Source of the DNA: Phytoamicus setariae
GTDB taxonomy: Bacteria > Pseudomonadota > Alphaproteobacteria > Rhizobiales > Rhizobiaceae
NCBI RefSeq assembly: GCF_016722925.1
Contig: NZ_JAEQNC010000021.1
Coordinates: 1-59,889, forward strand
Direction: 5' to 3'
Length of the DNA stretch: 59,889 nucleotides
This document shows, piece after piece, positions 1 to 8,717 of this stretch (within the stretch, counting starts at the first letter, position 1; the number at the start of each line of letters is the position of its first letter). The notes under the pieces were generated by a model. That model worked only from the letters and a program-made list of their open reading frames with translations, was not told where the DNA came from and made no database searches. The translations under genes were made by a program, and so were the position numbers.

Positions 1-2032
1 CAAAGAAGCAGACGGACAGCGGATCGGGGAACAGGGCGGAAAGGCGCCGGGCATATTCCACGAGCCCGTCATGCAGATAGCGGCTGTTGGTGTTGAGTGC
101 CGCAAGCTGCTGCTCGGCCGCCTTGACGACGCGCGGATGGCAGTGGCCGACATGGCAGACATTGTTGACCATGTCGAGCCAGCGGGTCCCTGTTTCGTCG
201 ATGAGGTGGCAGCCCTCGGCCGCGACGATCTTCAGCGGCTCCGGCGCATAGGCGATGCTGAGCGAGCGGCCGATGCTGCGGAGCCGCTCGCGCACCAGGA
301 AGGCCTTGTCGCGCGGCGGCAGACGGGTGGCGGAAATCGGCAGGCCGAGAACGACGCTCGGGTCCGGGCTGACCTGCTGCCAGATCTGCCATTCGGCGAG
401 TGTCCCCACGCCATGCATCCGCGCGCCAAGGCCGAGATGGTCGGTGACGATCTGGAAATGCAGGTGCGGCGGCCATTCGCCATTTTCCGGCCGGGGACCG
501 AATTCGGTGAAGGCCGCTCCCTTCGCGATGGGTTGCCCGACGCGCAGGCGGGCAACGGAGGCGCGGGAAAGGTGGCCGTAGAGTGTCCAGAACACATCGC
601 CGTGGTCCGTCTCATGCTGCAGCAGCACAGTCGGGCCGAAGCCGTAGGCGACTGCATCGTCATGGATGAAGGCGACGGTTCCGGCCATCGGCGCATGGAC
701 AGGCTCGCCTGCCGGTGCAAAGATATCGATGCCGATATGCACCGTGCGGCGGACATGTGGCGCGGTGGTTCCAAAGGCGTCGCCCTTGTAGATAGTCCGG
801 TCCTCGCCATAGGCGCCTACGCCGAAATCGGCTCCTTCGGTTGCTATTCTCTCCTCGCAATACCGGTCGAAGCCGGGGCCGTCGAGGCTGTCGAGCAGCG
901 TCGCATCCGGGCTGGTGGCGGAAAAATCGAAGACCGTGACTTGCGGCCTTGAGAGGTTCGGCCTGATGACGGGTGCGAAGCTGTGCGCCTCACGCTCCAG
1001 CCAGGCCGCGACCTGGGCTGCGGCGGAAACGGCCGCGAAGCCGCAGGCATCGCGGATCCGCATCCGCGCCATCGAGGCATTTTCGCCTTCAAGCCGTTTG
1101 AGTTCCCGCCAGACATCCTCCTGGCTGACCAGGAGGTATTGGTTATCGGGCTGCTCGCGGATCTGTTTCGCAGCCATCAAGATGCTCACGGCATAGCGAA
1201 GCTTGACGAGATCGAAGAGGATATTCGCCTCCTCTTCGGTGAGCGGATTGACGGCGTGATAGGCCTCGGCGATCCGCGCGACCGAACCGACAGGGTCCGT
1301 TTCGCCGATCAGAGCATAGGCACCCGCCACGGCGATCTCGACCACCCGATGGGTCTCGACCATGTCACCGAAATCCAGAAGCCCGCTGACCCGTCCTTCC
1401 GCATCAAGGATCGTGTTGTAGTCATTCGCGTCGTTGTGGATGACCTGGCGCGGGCAGGCCTCGAGCGCCGGACGGATGACCGTCGAGAAGCGGTTCAGGA
1501 TCGCCGCGACGAGGCTGCGCTTTTCCGTGTCCTCGATCAGCGGCACGTTGGCGAGGTGCATCTCCGCCTGAGCCAGATCCCAGCCATAGATGCGCCGGGC
1601 GCCGGGATGCGCGAAGCCCTTGAGGGCGAGGTCGAGATGACCGAGCAGCGTTCCCAGGCTGGTTGCGCTTGCCGGCCCGCGGTTCTTCGCCTTCGCCCAG
1701 ACGTCGCCGTCGATCCACGTGAGAAGTCGCGCCTTCCGGTCCCCACCGTGATCGACCGGCGTGAGGATGGCGCCTGCCCTGGAGGGCAACTGGCGGGAAA
1801 TCCGGAGTTCGGGTGCAACGCGGTTCAGGTGATCGAGCACGGCCACCTGCATGTCGAGGCTTTGGTCGTCGCCGGGTGCATGCAGCTTCAGCAGGAAGCG
1901 TTGCCGATCCTCGGCTTCGACCCGGAAATTCAGGTCTTGCTCTCCCGGCAAGGGCGAAACCTTGCCCTCGATGCCATAGAGCTCCCTCAGAATCGTCGCA
2001 ATCGCCACCGCGTCCTGCTTCAGGTCGTCCAT
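1..2032 (-). CDS. Kinase (APH)-M23 peptidase-class III aminotransferase fusion, 3' part missing
   Basis: An open frame runs from 2032 off the left edge (about 677 residues visible). Three domains are seen. An aminoglycoside/choline-kinase fold (about 20-290) has the catalytic loop HNDAND near 199 and the metal motif LLDFGD near 214. An M23-type metallopeptidase domain (about 400-545) keeps all zinc-ligand motifs: HIGID near 432, YGHL, and HLH near 523. A class III PLP-dependent aminotransferase starts near 590 (HVGHCHP, NTNSRYLHD) and is cut before the PLP lysine. Similar three-part proteins of roughly 970 residues are known in rhizobia. Eukaryotic relatives of the two end domains are hydroxylysine kinase and the phospho-lyases AGXT2L1/AGXT2L2, so kinase-then-elimination chemistry on an amino alcohol is plausible; the substrate is inferred. 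ATG at 2032 is preferred over ATG at 2038 because AAGGAAG is better spaced from it. It is the last visible gene of the LacI-led operon. Confidence 0.85.
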   Translation of the reverse strand, partial: MDDLKQDAVAIATILRELYGIEGKVSPLPGEQDLNFRVEAEDRQRFLLKLHAPGDDQSLDMQVAVLDHLNRVAPELRISRQLPSRAGAILTPVDHGGDRKARLLTWIDGDVWAKAKNRGPASATSLGTLLGHLDLALKGFAHPGARRIYGWDLAQAEMHLANVPLIEDTEKRSLVAAILNRFSTVIRPALEACPRQVIHNDANDYNTILDAEGRVSGLLDFGDMVETHRVVEIAVAGAYALIGETDPVGSVARIAEAYHAVNPLTEEEANILFDLVKLRYAVSILMAAKQIREQPDNQYLLVSQEDVWRELKRLEGENASMARMRIRDACGFAAVSAAAQVAAWLEREAHSFAPVIRPNLSRPQVTVFDFSATSPDATLLDSLDGPGFDRYCEERIATEGADFGVGAYGEDRTIYKGDAFGTTAPHVRRTVHIGIDIFAPAGEPVHAPMAGTVAFIHDDAVAYGFGPTVLLQHETDHGDVFWTLYGHLSRASVARLRVGQPIAKGAAFTEFGPRPENGEWPPHLHFQIVTDHLGLGARMHGVGTLAEWQIWQQVSPDPSVVLGLPISATRLPPRDKAFLVRERLRSIGRSLSIAYAPEPLKIVAAEGCHLIDETGTRWLDMVNNVCHVGHCHPRVVKAAEQQLAALNTNSRYLHDGLVEYARRLSALFPDPLSVCFF

Positions 2033-2056
2033 CCTCATCTTCCTTTCGCGGCCGGC

Positions 2057-2746
2057 TTACCAGCCAACATTCAATCCATCGTGTGTGCGGAAAGTCGCGG
2101 TGTCCGCGAGCGTCGCGTTTTCCAGCAGGCGCTTCAGACCTTCAGCGCTTTCCCCGGTTTCGAGTTCGGCATGTTCACCGCCCATATCGGTCCTGATCCA
2201 GCCCGGATGGAACGCCATCACGGCAACATCGTCGGGTTTCAGGTCATGGGCGAGCTTGGTGGTCGCCATGTTGAGCGCCGCCTTGGAGAGCCGATAGGCG
2301 TAATCCCCATCGTCGTTGTCGATATGCCCTTCGGCATTGGAGCCGGCCCGGCTGGAGATCATTGCCACCACCTTGCGATGACCTCTGGCGAGGTTGGGAA
2401 GGAGCGCGCGCGTCAGAAGCAGCGGCGCGAGCGCATTGACCTGCATCGTATCGAGAAAATCCCCCGTTTTCACGCTGGCGAGTCCGTCCTCGGCGCCACG
2501 GATCGCAGCATTGTGGACGAGAATATCCACCGGCCGGCCGGCAAGCGAGGCGGCCGCGCGCAGGATGGACCGCTCGTCGGCGAGATCAAGCGCCAGCGCC
2601 TCGATCCCTGCCTCGGCGGACTTGTCCCGCCGGCCGGCGGCAATCACCCGCCAGCCGTCGCGGAAGAATTGCCGAGACAGTGCGAGCCCCAGGCCACGGT
2701 GCCCTCCAGTGATCAGGATGCAGCCTTTCGCTGTCGTGTCTACCAC
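2057..2746 (-). CDS. Short-chain dehydrogenase/reductase
   Basis: This is a 229-residue classical SDR. The nucleotide-binding motif TGGHRGLG lies at residues 13-20, followed by HNAAIRG, SSRAGS and the catalytic YRLSK. It should be a cytosolic NAD(P)-dependent oxidoreductase; the substrate cannot be read from the sequence. The start chosen is GTG at 2746, because a near-perfect AGGGAGGAG sits a few bases upstream and overlaps the stop of the GH1 gene; an upstream ATG at 2806 would sit deep inside that gene. The tight spacing puts it in the same transcript as the glycosidase and the kinase/aminotransferase fusion, so it may oxidise or reduce an aldehyde or sugar made by that pathway. Confidence 0.88.
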   Translation of the reverse strand: MVDTTAKGCILITGGHRGLGLALSRQFFRDGWRVIAAGRRDKSAEAGIEALALDLADERSILRAAASLAGRPVDILVHNAAIRGAEDGLASVKTGDFLDTMQVNALAPLLLTRALLPNLARGHRKVVAMISSRAGSNAEGHIDNDDGDYAYRLSKAALNMATTKLAHDLKPDDVAVMAFHPGWIRTDMGGEHAELETGESAEGLKRLLENATLADTATFRTHDGLNVGW

Positions 2747-2759
2747 GCGCTCTCCTCCC

Positions 2760-4151
2760 TCAGCGGCCGGGCGCTTCGCGGGCGATCCGCCCGAAGATCT
2801 CGCCACTCAACTTCAACCGCCGCTCCTGGGTCTCGAAGTCCACATGCACGAGCCCGAAAGGCGCGGTATAGCCAAGCGCCCATTCGAAATTGTCCATCAG
2901 CGTCCAGGCGAAGTAGCCCTTGACGGGAACCCCCTTCTCGATGGCGGAGGCTACCTTGGCGATATAACCCGCATAGTAATCAGCCCTGCCGAAGTCCTCG
3001 ATGCGGCCCCGCTCGTCCGGCGTTTCCTGTGTGGTCGCCATGCCGTTCTCGGTGATGTAGATGGAGGCCGGCTTGTACTTGTCGTTCACCTCGATGAGGA
3101 TGTCCTCGATGGCCTGCGGCCAGATTTCCCAGCCGAGGGGGGTATAGTCCGAACCCGGCGGCGAGACGCGCTCGAAGTTGAGCGGCGGAAGGTCAACACC
3201 CGCCTTGATCACCGAACGGCGGTAGTTGTTGATGCCGAGGAAATCGATTGGCGCCGAGATCGCCTTCAGGTCCTCGGCCTCAATGCGAGGCAGATAGCGC
3301 TCGCCATAAAGATCGAGCATATCCTCCGGATAGACGCCCCGGAAGATGGCTTCGAGATACCAGCGGTTCTGTGCGCCGTCGAAGCGCGCGGCTGCCGCAA
3401 TGTCCTCCTCCCGGTCCGTCGCGGGTTCGGTAACGTTGAGATCGAGCGTGATGCCGACCTCGGCGCCGCGCGCTTCGGCGCGAATCATCGGGACAGCAAG
3501 TCCATGCGCGAGCAGCGCGTGGTGGCTGGCAGCAACGCCGCCCTTCACGCCGTCGGCGAGCCCCGGCGCATCCTCGCCGAGCGCATGGCCGAACCAGCAG
3601 AAGGTCCACGGCTCGTTGAGCGTGGTCCACTTCGTCACGCGGTCGCCGAAAAGCGCCGCCGCCTGGGCAGCATAGTCGGCAAAGCGCATACACGTGTCTC
3701 GATTGTACCAGCCCCCCTTCTCCTGCAACGCCTGCGGCAGATCCCAGTGGTAGAGCGTGACGAAGGGCTCGATGCCTTCCGCAAGCAAGCTATCGATCAG
3801 CCGGTCGTAGAACGCGGCGCCCTTTTGGTTCAACCGCCCGGAGCCCTGCGGCAGCAGGCGGGGCCAGGATAGCGAGAAGCGGTAAGCCCTAAGGCCCATT
3901 TCCTTCATCAGGGCGATATCGCGCGGATAGAGGTGGTAATGATCGCAGGCGAGATCGCCGTTCGAGCCATCAACGATGACGCCGGGGCGGCGCGTGAACC
4001 GGTCCCAGATGCTCTCGCCCTTGCCGTCGAGCGCCATCGCGCCCTCGATCTGGTAGGCCGCGGTCGCGCTGCCGAATATGAAGTCCCGCGGAAACCGGAT
4101 TTCCCCGACGAGATCGATGAGGGCGGCATGACGGTTAGCGATGCTTGACAT
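2760..4151 (-). CDS. GH1 family beta-glycosidase
   Basis: This 463-residue protein is full length for glycoside hydrolase family 1 (usually 440-480). The retaining catalytic pair is visible: acid/base Glu in TLNEP near residue 180 and nucleophile Glu in ITENG near residue 368. The N-terminal FGSATAAYQIEGA is the usual GH1 glycone-binding region. There is no signal peptide, so it acts in the cytoplasm on an imported glycoside. It overlaps the end of the permease gene by 17 bases. ATG at 4151 is chosen; a TTG fifteen bases further up is possible. The partners (amino-acid-type binding protein and permease) suggest an aglycone carrying an amino group, but glucose versus galactose specificity cannot be decided here. 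Confidence 0.93.
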   Translation of the reverse strand: MSSIANRHAALIDLVGEIRFPRDFIFGSATAAYQIEGAMALDGKGESIWDRFTRRPGVIVDGSNGDLACDHYHLYPRDIALMKEMGLRAYRFSLSWPRLLPQGSGRLNQKGAAFYDRLIDSLLAEGIEPFVTLYHWDLPQALQEKGGWYNRDTCMRFADYAAQAAALFGDRVTKWTTLNEPWTFCWFGHALGEDAPGLADGVKGGVAASHHALLAHGLAVPMIRAEARGAEVGITLDLNVTEPATDREEDIAAAARFDGAQNRWYLEAIFRGVYPEDMLDLYGERYLPRIEAEDLKAISAPIDFLGINNYRRSVIKAGVDLPPLNFERVSPPGSDYTPLGWEIWPQAIEDILIEVNDKYKPASIYITENGMATTQETPDERGRIEDFGRADYYAGYIAKVASAIEKGVPVKGYFAWTLMDNFEWALGYTAPFGLVHVDFETQERRLKLSGEIFGRIAREAPGR

Positions 4152-5781
4152 TGTATTTTCTTTCAACGGTGTTCACCAGACTTGCGGCAGCGAGCGTCAG
4201 GAAGATGTAGAAGATCGCGGCCGAGTTATAGGGGGCAAAGGGCAGGAAGCTAGCGGACTGGAATTCCCGCATGCGCTGCGTGATGTCCCGGATCGAGAGG
4301 ATCGAAAGCAGCGACGTATCCTTGAGGATGGCAATGAGCTCGTTGCCGAGCGGCGGAATGATGATGCGGAACGCCTGTGGCAGGACGATAAGCCTTGCGG
4401 TCTGCCAACGGTTGAGGCCCACGGACTTGGCTGCTTCGATCTGCCCCACGGGCACCGCATTGATGCCCGCGCGGAAGATTTCGGCCAGATAGGCTGAGTA
4501 GGCGATTGCCATGGCGACGATCCCGCGCAGCATATTCGGTGGATCCACTGCGCCCGAGGTCGCGTCTTTTAACGCGCCGGCGAGCGGCAGGCCCACATAG
4601 AGCACGATGACGAGCATCGGGATGCCCCGGATGGTATCGATGATGAATTCCGCTCCAATCGCGAGCGGATGGCGCCAATGCAGGGTGCCGCCAAAGGTGA
4701 GTATGCCGAGAAGGATGGCGAGTACTGCAAAGGTTATCCCGGTCGACCGGCTCCGGTCGTCGAGGGCCGATGTCTGCCACAGCTGCGACCAGCCGGCCGG
4801 AGACAGCCCGGCGGGCAGAAGCACCGCGCTCACGCCCTGTTTTTCGTTGACCGCCTTGATCGCATCCTCAGCGGTCAGGAAGGTGCGGACACCGGCTTCC
4901 CCCTCCGGTGCACCCGGATATTGACCGAAGCGCACGGCACCGATCAGCGAGGACGGGGTATCTCTGATGATGCCGACCTTTGCGTCTAGCGTTCCCGCGA
5001 GCACGTAAGGGATCGGCGTCTGCAACAGGCTCCAGGCGGAGGCTAAGCCGAGTGCGGCCGCACAGGCGGCCGAGAGGGCGATCGTCCGTCGGGAGGGCCG
5101 CAGTTGTAGCAGTCCGACCCAGATCAGCCCGAGGATCGCAGCGAGGACATAGGCTGAAATTGCGGCGCGAATGGTCGTCGCGACGCCGGCCGCAAAGGCG
5201 ACATGGGCAAAAAAGAGAACAAGGACAAGCACGATACCGCTTGGCACGCAGCCGAACAGGACCCCGAGCCGCGAGACCACCGACGACGCAGATCGCTCCG
5301 CAAGCCGCCTCAATGCGAGGCCGAGAAGCGAAAATGCTGCGTAACCAGCGAACAGCCATCGCTCCATGGAGCGGAGCCAAAGGTCGGCCTCCGGCGTCAA
5401 CTGGCGCGGATTGACTCCAGGCACAACCATGCCGGAGGAAAAGGCATCCACACCATTGGCCAGTGCCGAGGCAGTGTAGGGTTGGGCGATCGTCGTGAAC
5501 AGCAGAAGAGCGAGGCAGACCACATGAACTGCCGTTGCCAGCACCGCCCAGAGCCGTGACCGCGCGCCGCCGCGCGGCAGAAAATAGGCGAGCAAGCCGG
5601 CCGCCGGCGCCACCAATAGCAGCAGGTAGCCGGGCACCATGACGCCCGATCCGTTCTCGACGCCTGCCAGTGCCCTAAGCGAGCGCAGGTAGGCCGGAGA
5701 AGTAGCGAACAGATAGATGATGAAAGGCGTGGCCGTCAGAATGATGAGATTGCTCGGCCGGACGCTTGTCAGGAATGACAT
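4135..5781 (-). CDS. Polar amino acid-type ABC transporter permease with long N-terminal region
   Basis: This 548-residue membrane protein is a permease of the His/Glu/Gln/Arg type. The C-terminal 220 residues hold the conserved core with the ATPase-contact EAA loop (AAKSVGLNRWQTARLIVLPQ) followed by PPLGNELIAILKDTSLLS. Ahead of it lie several extra hydrophobic segments and a soluble stretch (about residues 260-330). Ordinary family members have about 220-400 residues, so the N-terminal half is unusually long. The gene follows the binding-protein gene by 78 bases. No ABC ATPase gene is present in the visible operon; it must be supplied from elsewhere or lie beyond the left edge. Confidence 0.9.
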   Translation of the reverse strand: MSFLTSVRPSNLIILTATPFIIYLFATSPAYLRSLRALAGVENGSGVMVPGYLLLLVAPAAGLLAYFLPRGGARSRLWAVLATAVHVVCLALLLFTTIAQPYTASALANGVDAFSSGMVVPGVNPRQLTPEADLWLRSMERWLFAGYAAFSLLGLALRRLAERSASSVVSRLGVLFGCVPSGIVLVLVLFFAHVAFAAGVATTIRAAISAYVLAAILGLIWVGLLQLRPSRRTIALSAACAAALGLASAWSLLQTPIPYVLAGTLDAKVGIIRDTPSSLIGAVRFGQYPGAPEGEAGVRTFLTAEDAIKAVNEKQGVSAVLLPAGLSPAGWSQLWQTSALDDRSRSTGITFAVLAILLGILTFGGTLHWRHPLAIGAEFIIDTIRGIPMLVIVLYVGLPLAGALKDATSGAVDPPNMLRGIVAMAIAYSAYLAEIFRAGINAVPVGQIEAAKSVGLNRWQTARLIVLPQAFRIIIPPLGNELIAILKDTSLLSILSIRDITQRMREFQSASFLPFAPYNSAAIFYIFLTLAAASLVNTVERKYNVKHR

Positions 5782-5859
5782 TCATTCCCCCTGAAGGAAT
5801 TGCGATTGCGTTGAGTGCGGAAGCGGCTTGCCGCCCCCGCATACTTGCCGGGGAAAACC

Positions 5860-6606
5860 CTATTTCGCACCCCAGTACTTCTGGATCAGCTTGTCCAGGG
5901 TTCCGTCTTCCTTGATCGCCTTGATGCCCTCGTCGAAGGCAGCCACATTCGCATCGCCCTTGCGGAAGACCAGACCGAGTGGGTCGGAACTGAGGCCGCG
6001 GATCGGCACCACGAGTTCGCCGGCAAATTCCTTCTCGTAGGCATCGGCATTGGCGCCATTGATCACCACACCGTCGACATCCTTGTTCTTCAGCGCAAGG
6101 ATGGAGGCACTGAACGTGTCGTAGGCGACGACATGCTCCTTGCCGACAATGCCTGCGGCCACATCCGCGTCGGTCGTGTTCGCCTGCGCCGAGAGTTTCT
6201 TGCCCTTTGACTTGAAGTCCTCGACTGCCAGCGCCTGGTCCTCGACCCGCATCAGGATTGCCTGGCTGTTGACGATGTAGGGGGCGGTGAAGTCCATCGC
6301 CTTCTTGCGCTCGTCGGTAATGGAGATGCCGGAAGCGACGAAATCGAAACTGCCCTGGTCGAGCGCGGCGAAGATGCCGTCCCAGCCGGTGGTCACGAAT
6401 TCCGCCTTGCAATTGATTTTTGCGCAGATCGCGTTGACGACATCGACATCAAAGCCGACGATCTGGCCCGAAGCGGGATCGACGCTTTCCATCGGTGGCG
6501 AGGTCGTGTCGGAGCCCACCTTGAGATACTTGCCACCGAGATCGGCGGCCAGTGCGGACGAAGCGGCAAAAGCCGACAACATCAGTGCGATAATGGTTCT
6601 ATTCAT
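5860..6606 (-). CDS. Periplasmic amino acid-type substrate-binding protein (SBP_bac_3)
   Basis: This 248-residue family 3 extracellular solute-binding protein has a clear Sec signal (MNRTIIALMLSAFAASSALA, cleavage after ALA). The mature start YLKVGSDTTSPPMESVD and the motifs GFDVDVVNAI, DGIFAALDQGSFDFVASGISIT and GTLDKLIQKYWG are typical. It captures the substrate for the permease encoded next. The start is ATG at 6606, one base after the LacI gene stop, with GGAGGAG upstream; the reading frame also runs further upstream inside the LacI gene, but that part is not coding here. Confidence 0.93.
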   Translation of the reverse strand: MNRTIIALMLSAFAASSALAADLGGKYLKVGSDTTSPPMESVDPASGQIVGFDVDVVNAICAKINCKAEFVTTGWDGIFAALDQGSFDFVASGISITDERKKAMDFTAPYIVNSQAILMRVEDQALAVEDFKSKGKKLSAQANTTDADVAAGIVGKEHVVAYDTFSASILALKNKDVDGVVINGANADAYEKEFAGELVVPIRGLSSDPLGLVFRKGDANVAAFDEGIKAIKEDGTLDKLIQKYWGAK

Positions 6607-6607
6607 C

Positions 6608-7690
6608 CTATTCTCCTCCTTTGTTATGGCTAAACGGCATGCTGGCGTGATCCGGCTGGCGCGGCACAAGGGCGGGCCGGAATGTCTGGCGCAGGACCGA
6701 AGGGGACTCGCCGGCGATACGGCGAAGCAGGAATTGCCCGAGCGTGCGGGCAAGGACCTCGATCGGCTGGTAGAGCGTGGTGAGGGGCGGATTGAAGTAG
6801 GCGCTGACATTGATGTCGTCATAGGCCACGACATCCACATCGCCGGCGACCTGAAGCCCCCGGCCGGCAAGCCCGGAAAGCACACCAAGCGTAGTCGCTT
6901 CATTGACGCAGACGAAAGCGGTGGGCGGCCGGGCGACGTCGAGAAGCGCCTCCGCACTCGCCTTTCCGAAGCGGGCGGAAAGATCGCCCTCGACGATCAG
7001 ATCGTCTGACGGCGCCTGCCCGGCCTCACGAAAAGCACGCCTGAAACCGTCGATGCGGTCGAGCGAATAGGACAAAGCCCGCGACGGATTGACGAGTGCG
7101 ATACGTCGGTGGCCGCCAGCGATCAGCCGCGCTGTTGCGGCGTGGGCTGCCCATTCATTGTCCACATCCACATACGCATAATCGAGATCGCGTCGGCATC
7201 GGCCGAGCGTCACAAACGGAAAATCAGTCTCGGCAAGCAGGTTGATGCGGGGATCATCGGCCAGAATGCCGGAGAAGATTAGCCCATCCGCCAGACCGAG
7301 CCCGACGATCTGGCGCGCCATGGCGGCCCCGTCCTCGGCATCGGTTATGACCTGTACGGAGATGCGGTAGCCGCTGCCCTCGAGCGCCTGGCTAATACCG
7401 GAGAGGATCTGCGTATATTCGACGCCATCCCATTCATAACCGGAAGCGGCGCTGAGCGGCATCAGAACCGCAATCTGGTATGTCTTGCCGGTACGGAGCG
7501 CCATTCCGCGCTGGTTCGCTGCGTATCCAGCGTCTTTCGCCGCATTCAGGATGACCTCACGGGTCGCCGCCGTTACCACGGGAGAATTCCGAAGCGCCTT
7601 GGAGACCGTGGCGATGGAAAAGCCGGTCATTTCCGACAAGGTCTTGATTGTCGGCAACTGACGGCCAATCTCGCCTTCTCGTTTTGCCAT
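6608..7690 (-). CDS. LacI-family transcriptional regulator
   Basis: This 360-residue protein has an N-terminal LacI helix-turn-helix (LSEMTGFSIATVSKALRNSP, residues about 18-37), hinge (ANQRGMALRTGKT) and a periplasmic-binding-protein-like effector domain. ATG at 7690 has GGGAGGGA upstream. It is the first gene of the catabolic operon, and its stop is one base from the binding-protein start, so the regulator is co-transcribed with the genes it likely controls. Two strong LacI-type palindromes lie 33-67 bases upstream of its start codon, which points to autoregulation of the whole operon. The inducer is unknown. Confidence 0.93.
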   Translation of the reverse strand: MAKREGEIGRQLPTIKTLSEMTGFSIATVSKALRNSPVVTAATREVILNAAKDAGYAANQRGMALRTGKTYQIAVLMPLSAASGYEWDGVEYTQILSGISQALEGSGYRISVQVITDAEDGAAMARQIVGLGLADGLIFSGILADDPRINLLAETDFPFVTLGRCRRDLDYAYVDVDNEWAAHAATARLIAGGHRRIALVNPSRALSYSLDRIDGFRRAFREAGQAPSDDLIVEGDLSARFGKASAEALLDVARPPTAFVCVNEATTLGVLSGLAGRGLQVAGDVDVVAYDDINVSAYFNPPLTTLYQPIEVLARTLGQFLLRRIAGESPSVLRQTFRPALVPRQPDHASMPFSHNKGGE

Positions 7691-7722
7691 CGCATTCCCT
7701 CCCTCTCCATGACACCATTACT

Positions 7723-7767
7723 GCAAATAAAAACGTTTTCAAGATGAATAAAAACGTTTTTATTTGC
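7723..7767 (-). promoter_or_regulatory. Double LacI-type operator
   Basis: Two copies of the palindrome AAAACGTTTT (7730-7739 and 7751-7760) lie 21 bp apart centre to centre, exactly two helical turns. The second is extended to an 18-bp perfect palindrome, AATAAAAACGTTTTTATT (7747-7764). The pair forms a larger inverted repeat: GCAAATAAAAACGTTTT at 7723-7739 and its exact reverse complement at 7751-7767. A central CG in a symmetric AT-rich site is usual for LacI-family operators. The site should bind the regulator encoded just downstream on the minus strand. Confidence 0.75.
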
Positions 7768-7836
7768 ATTTTTAACCTGCCGCAGATTTTCGGAGTATGA
7801 CGGATGTCAGGCTAACGTAGCTGAAGCAGCCTACAG

Positions 7837-8028
7837 CTGGTGGAGGACATACTGCTGGAGCGCGGCATCATCTCCTCCTGTGAGACCATCGGGTGTTGGG
7901 CGAAGAAAATAGGCCCGGACATGCTGGCGGTCTGCGGCGGAAACCGGCCGGCCAAAGCAACGTGTGGCATCTGGACAAGGTCGTTGTAACGATTGGAGCA
8001 AAACGTAGGTACCGGCCGGCTCAAGCCA
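7837..8028 (+). pseudogene. IS6-family transposase relic
   Basis: The plus strand reads LVEDILLERGIISSCETIGCWAKKIGPD, then after a frameshift near 7960 VWHLDKVVVTIGAKRRYR. This matches the conserved middle of IS6-family transposases (VEDMLAERGIxVSYETVRRW...WHLDEVVVTIxGxxYWLWR). Both ends of the transposase and the terminal repeats are missing. The rest of the gap between the LacI gene and nuoJ (7768-7836 and 8029-8200) shows no gene I can support. Confidence 0.65.
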
Positions 8029-8220
8029 TTTTCCGACAGTAAAATCGGTATGGCACTATCGAAAATGCGCGCTTCGCGGGCGGCCTCGTTCGCTCATGAC
8101 AATATTCTTGTGAAACCTCCGATACTAGGGCACAATTTATGAACGCACCTGAGGTGCGGCGCTATCTCAAATCCGGCCGTCTCGCGCCGGGTGACAGTTC
8201 GCGTCGGAGGGTCGGCGTCG

Positions 8221-8715
8221 ATGGATCAGGGGTTCTTTCTTCTGTTCGCTACGGTGTGCGTGATCACGGCCCTGACCGTGATCCTGGCGCGGAATCCGGT
8301 TCATAGCGCCTTGGCGCTGATGGCGTGTTTCCTGCAGATCTCGGCAATCTTCGTACTGCTCGAAGCGCCATTGCTCGCTGTCATCCAGATCTTCGTCTAT
8401 GTCGGCGCGATCATGGTCCTGTTCCTATTCGTGATCATGATGATCGACGTGCGCGAAGCGGTGTTGCAGCGGTTCTTGCCGGGCGGCAATCTGCCGGCTC
8501 TTGTGCTGCTTGTCCTGCTTGGGGTCGAGATGCTCGTGCTGGTGCTCTGGAGCGGCCGTTTTTCGGTCACGGAGCCCATCGCGATGCGCGACGGCGATCA
8601 GGTCAGGCTGCTCAGCAAGACACTTTTTGCCGACTATCTCCTGCCGTTTGAAGTCGCCTCCGTCATCCTGCTGGCGGCCCTGGTCGGCGCCATCGTTCTG
8701 GCGCGGAAGGAGTAG
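8221..8715 (+). CDS. nuoJ: NADH-quinone oxidoreductase subunit J
   Basis: This 164-residue membrane subunit of respiratory complex I has five hydrophobic segments. The conserved third-helix region ([20 protein letters not shown]) is the one that undergoes coupling movements in complex I. ATG at 8221 is chosen because GGAGG ends ten bases upstream; an in-frame GTG at 8191 is less likely. It is the first gene of the plus-strand complex I run, so the promoter should lie in the preceding 190 bases, although I could not pick out a convincing one. Confidence 0.93.
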   Translation: MDQGFFLLFATVCVITALTVILARNPVHSALALMACFLQISAIFVLLEAPLLAVIQIFVYVGAIMVLFLFVIMMIDVREAVLQRFLPGGNLPALVLLVLLGVEMLVLVLWSGRFSVTEPIAMRDGDQVRLLSKTLFADYLLPFEVASVILLAALVGAIVLARKE

Positions 8716-8717
8716 CG

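Noticed and set aside
983-2923. Long plus-strand open frame (646 codons) over the fusion, SDR and part of the GH1 gene
   Set aside because: It is antisense to genes with clear family motifs, has no family features and is explained by GC-rich codon bias.
8139-8220. Small plus-strand frame starting MNAPEVRRYLKSG ahead of nuoJ
   Set aside because: It runs into nuoJ out of frame, has no good ribosome-binding site and no recognisable family.
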